Shown here: positions 62,307-64,000 of the stretch, one piece after another
How positions within the stretch are numbered: position 1 is the stretch's first letter
Layout: each line of letters begins with the position of its first letter
Source: Alphaproteobacteria bacterium
Lineage (GTDB): Bacteria > Pseudomonadota > Alphaproteobacteria > UBA8366 > Aestuariispiraceae
Direction of reading: 5' to 3'
Length of the DNA: 64,000 nucleotides
NCBI GenBank assembly: GCA_033344895.1
Contig: JAWPMN010000001.1
Location: 992,001-1,056,000 of the forward strand
Notes under the pieces: model-generated
What the model was told of the DNA's origin: nothing
Databases searched by the model: none
What the model saw: only the letters and a program-made list of their open reading frames with translations
Translations under genes and position numbers: made by a program

Positions 62307-64000
62307 ATGCCCAAACGTACAGATATCGACGCCGTCATGATCATCGGGGCCGGCCCCATCGTGATCGGTCAGGCCTGCGAATTCGACTATTCCGGCACCC
62401 AGGCGTGCAAGGCGCTGAAGCAGGAGGGCTACCGCGTCGTGCTGGTGAACTCCAACCCGGCGACGATCATGACCGACCCGGAAACGGCGGATGCGACCTA
62501 TATCGAACCGATCACCCCCGAAATGGTCGCCAAGGTTCTGAAGCGCGAACGCCAGGAACATCCGGACGAGAAACTGGTCCTGCTGCCGACAATGGGCGGA
62601 CAGACCGCGCTGAACACGGCGCTGGAACTGGAAAAGCGCGGCGTGCTGGACCTGCTGAATGTCGAGATGATCGGAGCCGACGCCGATGTCATCGACAAGG
62701 CGGAGGACCGGCAGCGGTTCCGCGAGGCGATGGACAAGATCGGCCTTGAAAGCCCGCGTTCGCGCCAGATCGGCACCCTGGAAGAGGCCATGCTGGCGCT
62801 GGACTACGTCAAGCTGCCGGCGATCATCCGCCCGTCCTTCACCATGGGCGGCACCGGCGGCGGCATCGCCTACAACAAGGAAGAGTTCCAGAAGCTGGTG
62901 AAGGATGGCTTGGCCGCGTCGCCAGTCCATACGGTGCTGGTCGAGGAATCGGTACTGGGCTGGAAGGAATTCGAGATGGAGGTCGTCCGCGACAAGGACG
63001 ACAACTGCATCATCATCTGTTCGATCGAGAATATCGATCCGATGGGCGTGCATACCGGCGATTCGATCACCATCGCCCCGGCGCTGACGCTGACCGACAA
63101 AGAATACCAGATCATGCGCAACGCCTCGATCAACTGCCTGCGCGAGATCGGCGTGGATACCGGCGGATCGAACGTGCAGTTCGCGGTGAACCCGGACGAC
63201 GGCCGCCTGGTCGTGATCGAGATGAACCCGCGCGTCTCCCGATCCTCCGCCCTGGCATCCAAGGCGACCGGTTTCCCGATCGCCAAGGTCGCGGCCAAAC
63301 TGGCCGTCGGGTATACGCTGGACGAGCTGGACAACGACATCACCAAGGTGACCCCGGCGAGCTTCGAACCGTCGATCGACTATGTCGTCACCAAGATGCC
63401 GCGCTTCACCTTCGAGAAGTTTGCCGGCGCCGATCCGACGCTGACCACCTCCATGAAATCGGTCGGCGAGGCGATGTCGATCGGCCGGACCTTCCAGGAA
63501 AGCCTGCAGAAGGCCCTGCGGTCCATGGAAACCGGGCTGACCGGTCTGAACGAAATTGAAATCGGCGACGACAAGGATGCCTGGCGCGCCGCGATTTCCA
63601 AGCCGCTGCCGGATCGGTTGCTGAAGGTCGCCCAGGCCTTCCGCCAGGGCATGACGCTGGAAGAAATCTACAAGGCCAACAAGATCGACCGCTGGTTCCT
63701 GGCACAGATCGAAGGCATTGTGCAGGCCGAGGCAGCGGTGCGCGCGGACGGCCTGCCGAAGGACCGCCAGAGCCTGCTGCGGCTCAAGAAGATGGGCTTC
63801 TCGGACGCCCGTCTGGCGGAGCTGAGCGGCCAGGAGGAAAGTGCCGTCTTTGCGCTGCGGGACGAGCTGAACGTGCGGCCGGTCTACAAGCGCATCGACA
63901 CCTGCGCCGCGGAATTCCCCAGCGAAACGCCCTATATGTATTCCTGCTACGAAGGCGATGGCCTGACCGAACCGGAATGCGAGGCGGACGTCACCGACCG
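62307..64000 (+). CDS. carB: Carbamoyl-phosphate synthase large subunit (partial, runs off right edge)
   Basis: The first 564 codons are present. [20 protein letters not shown] and [21 protein letters not shown] are the canonical CarB N-terminus. The first ATP-grasp half is complete ([49 protein letters not shown]), and the oligomerisation domain has begun. It makes carbamoyl phosphate for arginine and pyrimidines with CarA. GGAGG lies about 11 bases before the ATG. Confidence 0.97.
   Translation, partial: MPKRTDIDAVMIIGAGPIVIGQACEFDYSGTQACKALKQEGYRVVLVNSNPATIMTDPETADATYIEPITPEMVAKVLKRERQEHPDEKLVLLPTMGGQTALNTALELEKRGVLDLLNVEMIGADADVIDKAEDRQRFREAMDKIGLESPRSRQIGTLEEAMLALDYVKLPAIIRPSFTMGGTGGGIAYNKEEFQKLVKDGLAASPVHTVLVEESVLGWKEFEMEVVRDKDDNCIIICSIENIDPMGVHTGDSITIAPALTLTDKEYQIMRNASINCLREIGVDTGGSNVQFAVNPDDGRLVVIEMNPRVSRSSALASKATGFPIAKVAAKLAVGYTLDELDNDITKVTPASFEPSIDYVVTKMPRFTFEKFAGADPTLTTSMKSVGEAMSIGRTFQESLQKALRSMETGLTGLNEIEIGDDKDAWRAAISKPLPDRLLKVAQAFRQGMTLEEIYKANKIDRWFLAQIEGIVQAEAAVRADGLPKDRQSLLRLKKMGFSDARLAELSGQEESAVFALRDELNVRPVYKRIDTCAAEFPSETPYMYSCYEGDGLTEPECEADVTD

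Overview
The window is GC-rich chromosomal DNA from an alphaproteobacterium, most probably of the Rhodospirillales. The evidence is gene content: a glnD-murJ-trpS block, tsaD-gpsA divergent from hemC-hemD-mitofilin-hemY, PraR-type XRE regulators, an MttB-type methyltransferase and GrxC with a CGFC active site. No IS element, prophage, CRISPR array or rRNA was seen. Two tRNA genes are present: Leu-CAA on the minus strand and Thr-CGT on the plus strand.

1-8.4 kb (minus strand): a partial agmatine deiminase, trpS, murJ, glnD and two tandem ABC-2 permeases without an ATPase. 8.6-13.9 kb: an orphan lipoprotein, a soluble triple-PAS chemoreceptor, a divergent pair of aromatic or acyl-CoA type genes (enol-lactonase-like hydrolase versus thioesterase plus RidA), and a NicO-like metal transporter. 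13.9-17.3 kb: a zinc regulon in which znuA is divergent from znuC-znuB-zur across a Zur-box-like dyad. 17.3-21.6 kb: an acid-ceramidase-like Ntn hydrolase, tRNA-Leu and a four-gene SiaABCD-type module (PAS-PP2C phosphatase, SiaB kinase, SiaC, diguanylate cyclase).

21.6-28.3 kb: gpsA and tsaD on the minus strand, then hemC, a hemD gene fused in frame to a helix-turn-helix/mitofilin-like membrane protein, and hemY. 28.6-32.4 kb: tRNA-Thr, an orphan gene and a small signalling island with AT-rich spacers. It holds two paralogous PraR-like repressors, a GNAT protein with LuxI-like acidic and arginine signature residues, and a LuxR-type regulator behind a perfect 18-bp dyad. This looks like a divergent quorum-sensing circuit and is the most interesting locus here.

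32.6-46 kb is mostly housekeeping: acnA, a transglutaminase-like protease, a DUF1223 protein, a sterol desaturase-like enzyme, a PuuD-type amidase, xthA, def-fmt, panE, fpr, and marR divergent from an EamA exporter. 44.8-48.2 kb holds an MttB/GlxA-type regulator/crotonase operon, probably for quaternary amines. 49.6-54.7 kb is a padR-MFP-RND efflux operon with a perfect operator-like dyad. 54.7-64 kb carries a carboxymuconolactone-decarboxylase-family protein, grxC, a nitrilase-family amidase, fhs with a clear terminator, EamA, an FAD amine oxidase, arsC, an orphan secreted protein and the start of carB.

Functions are read from motifs, lengths and context only; no database search was possible.
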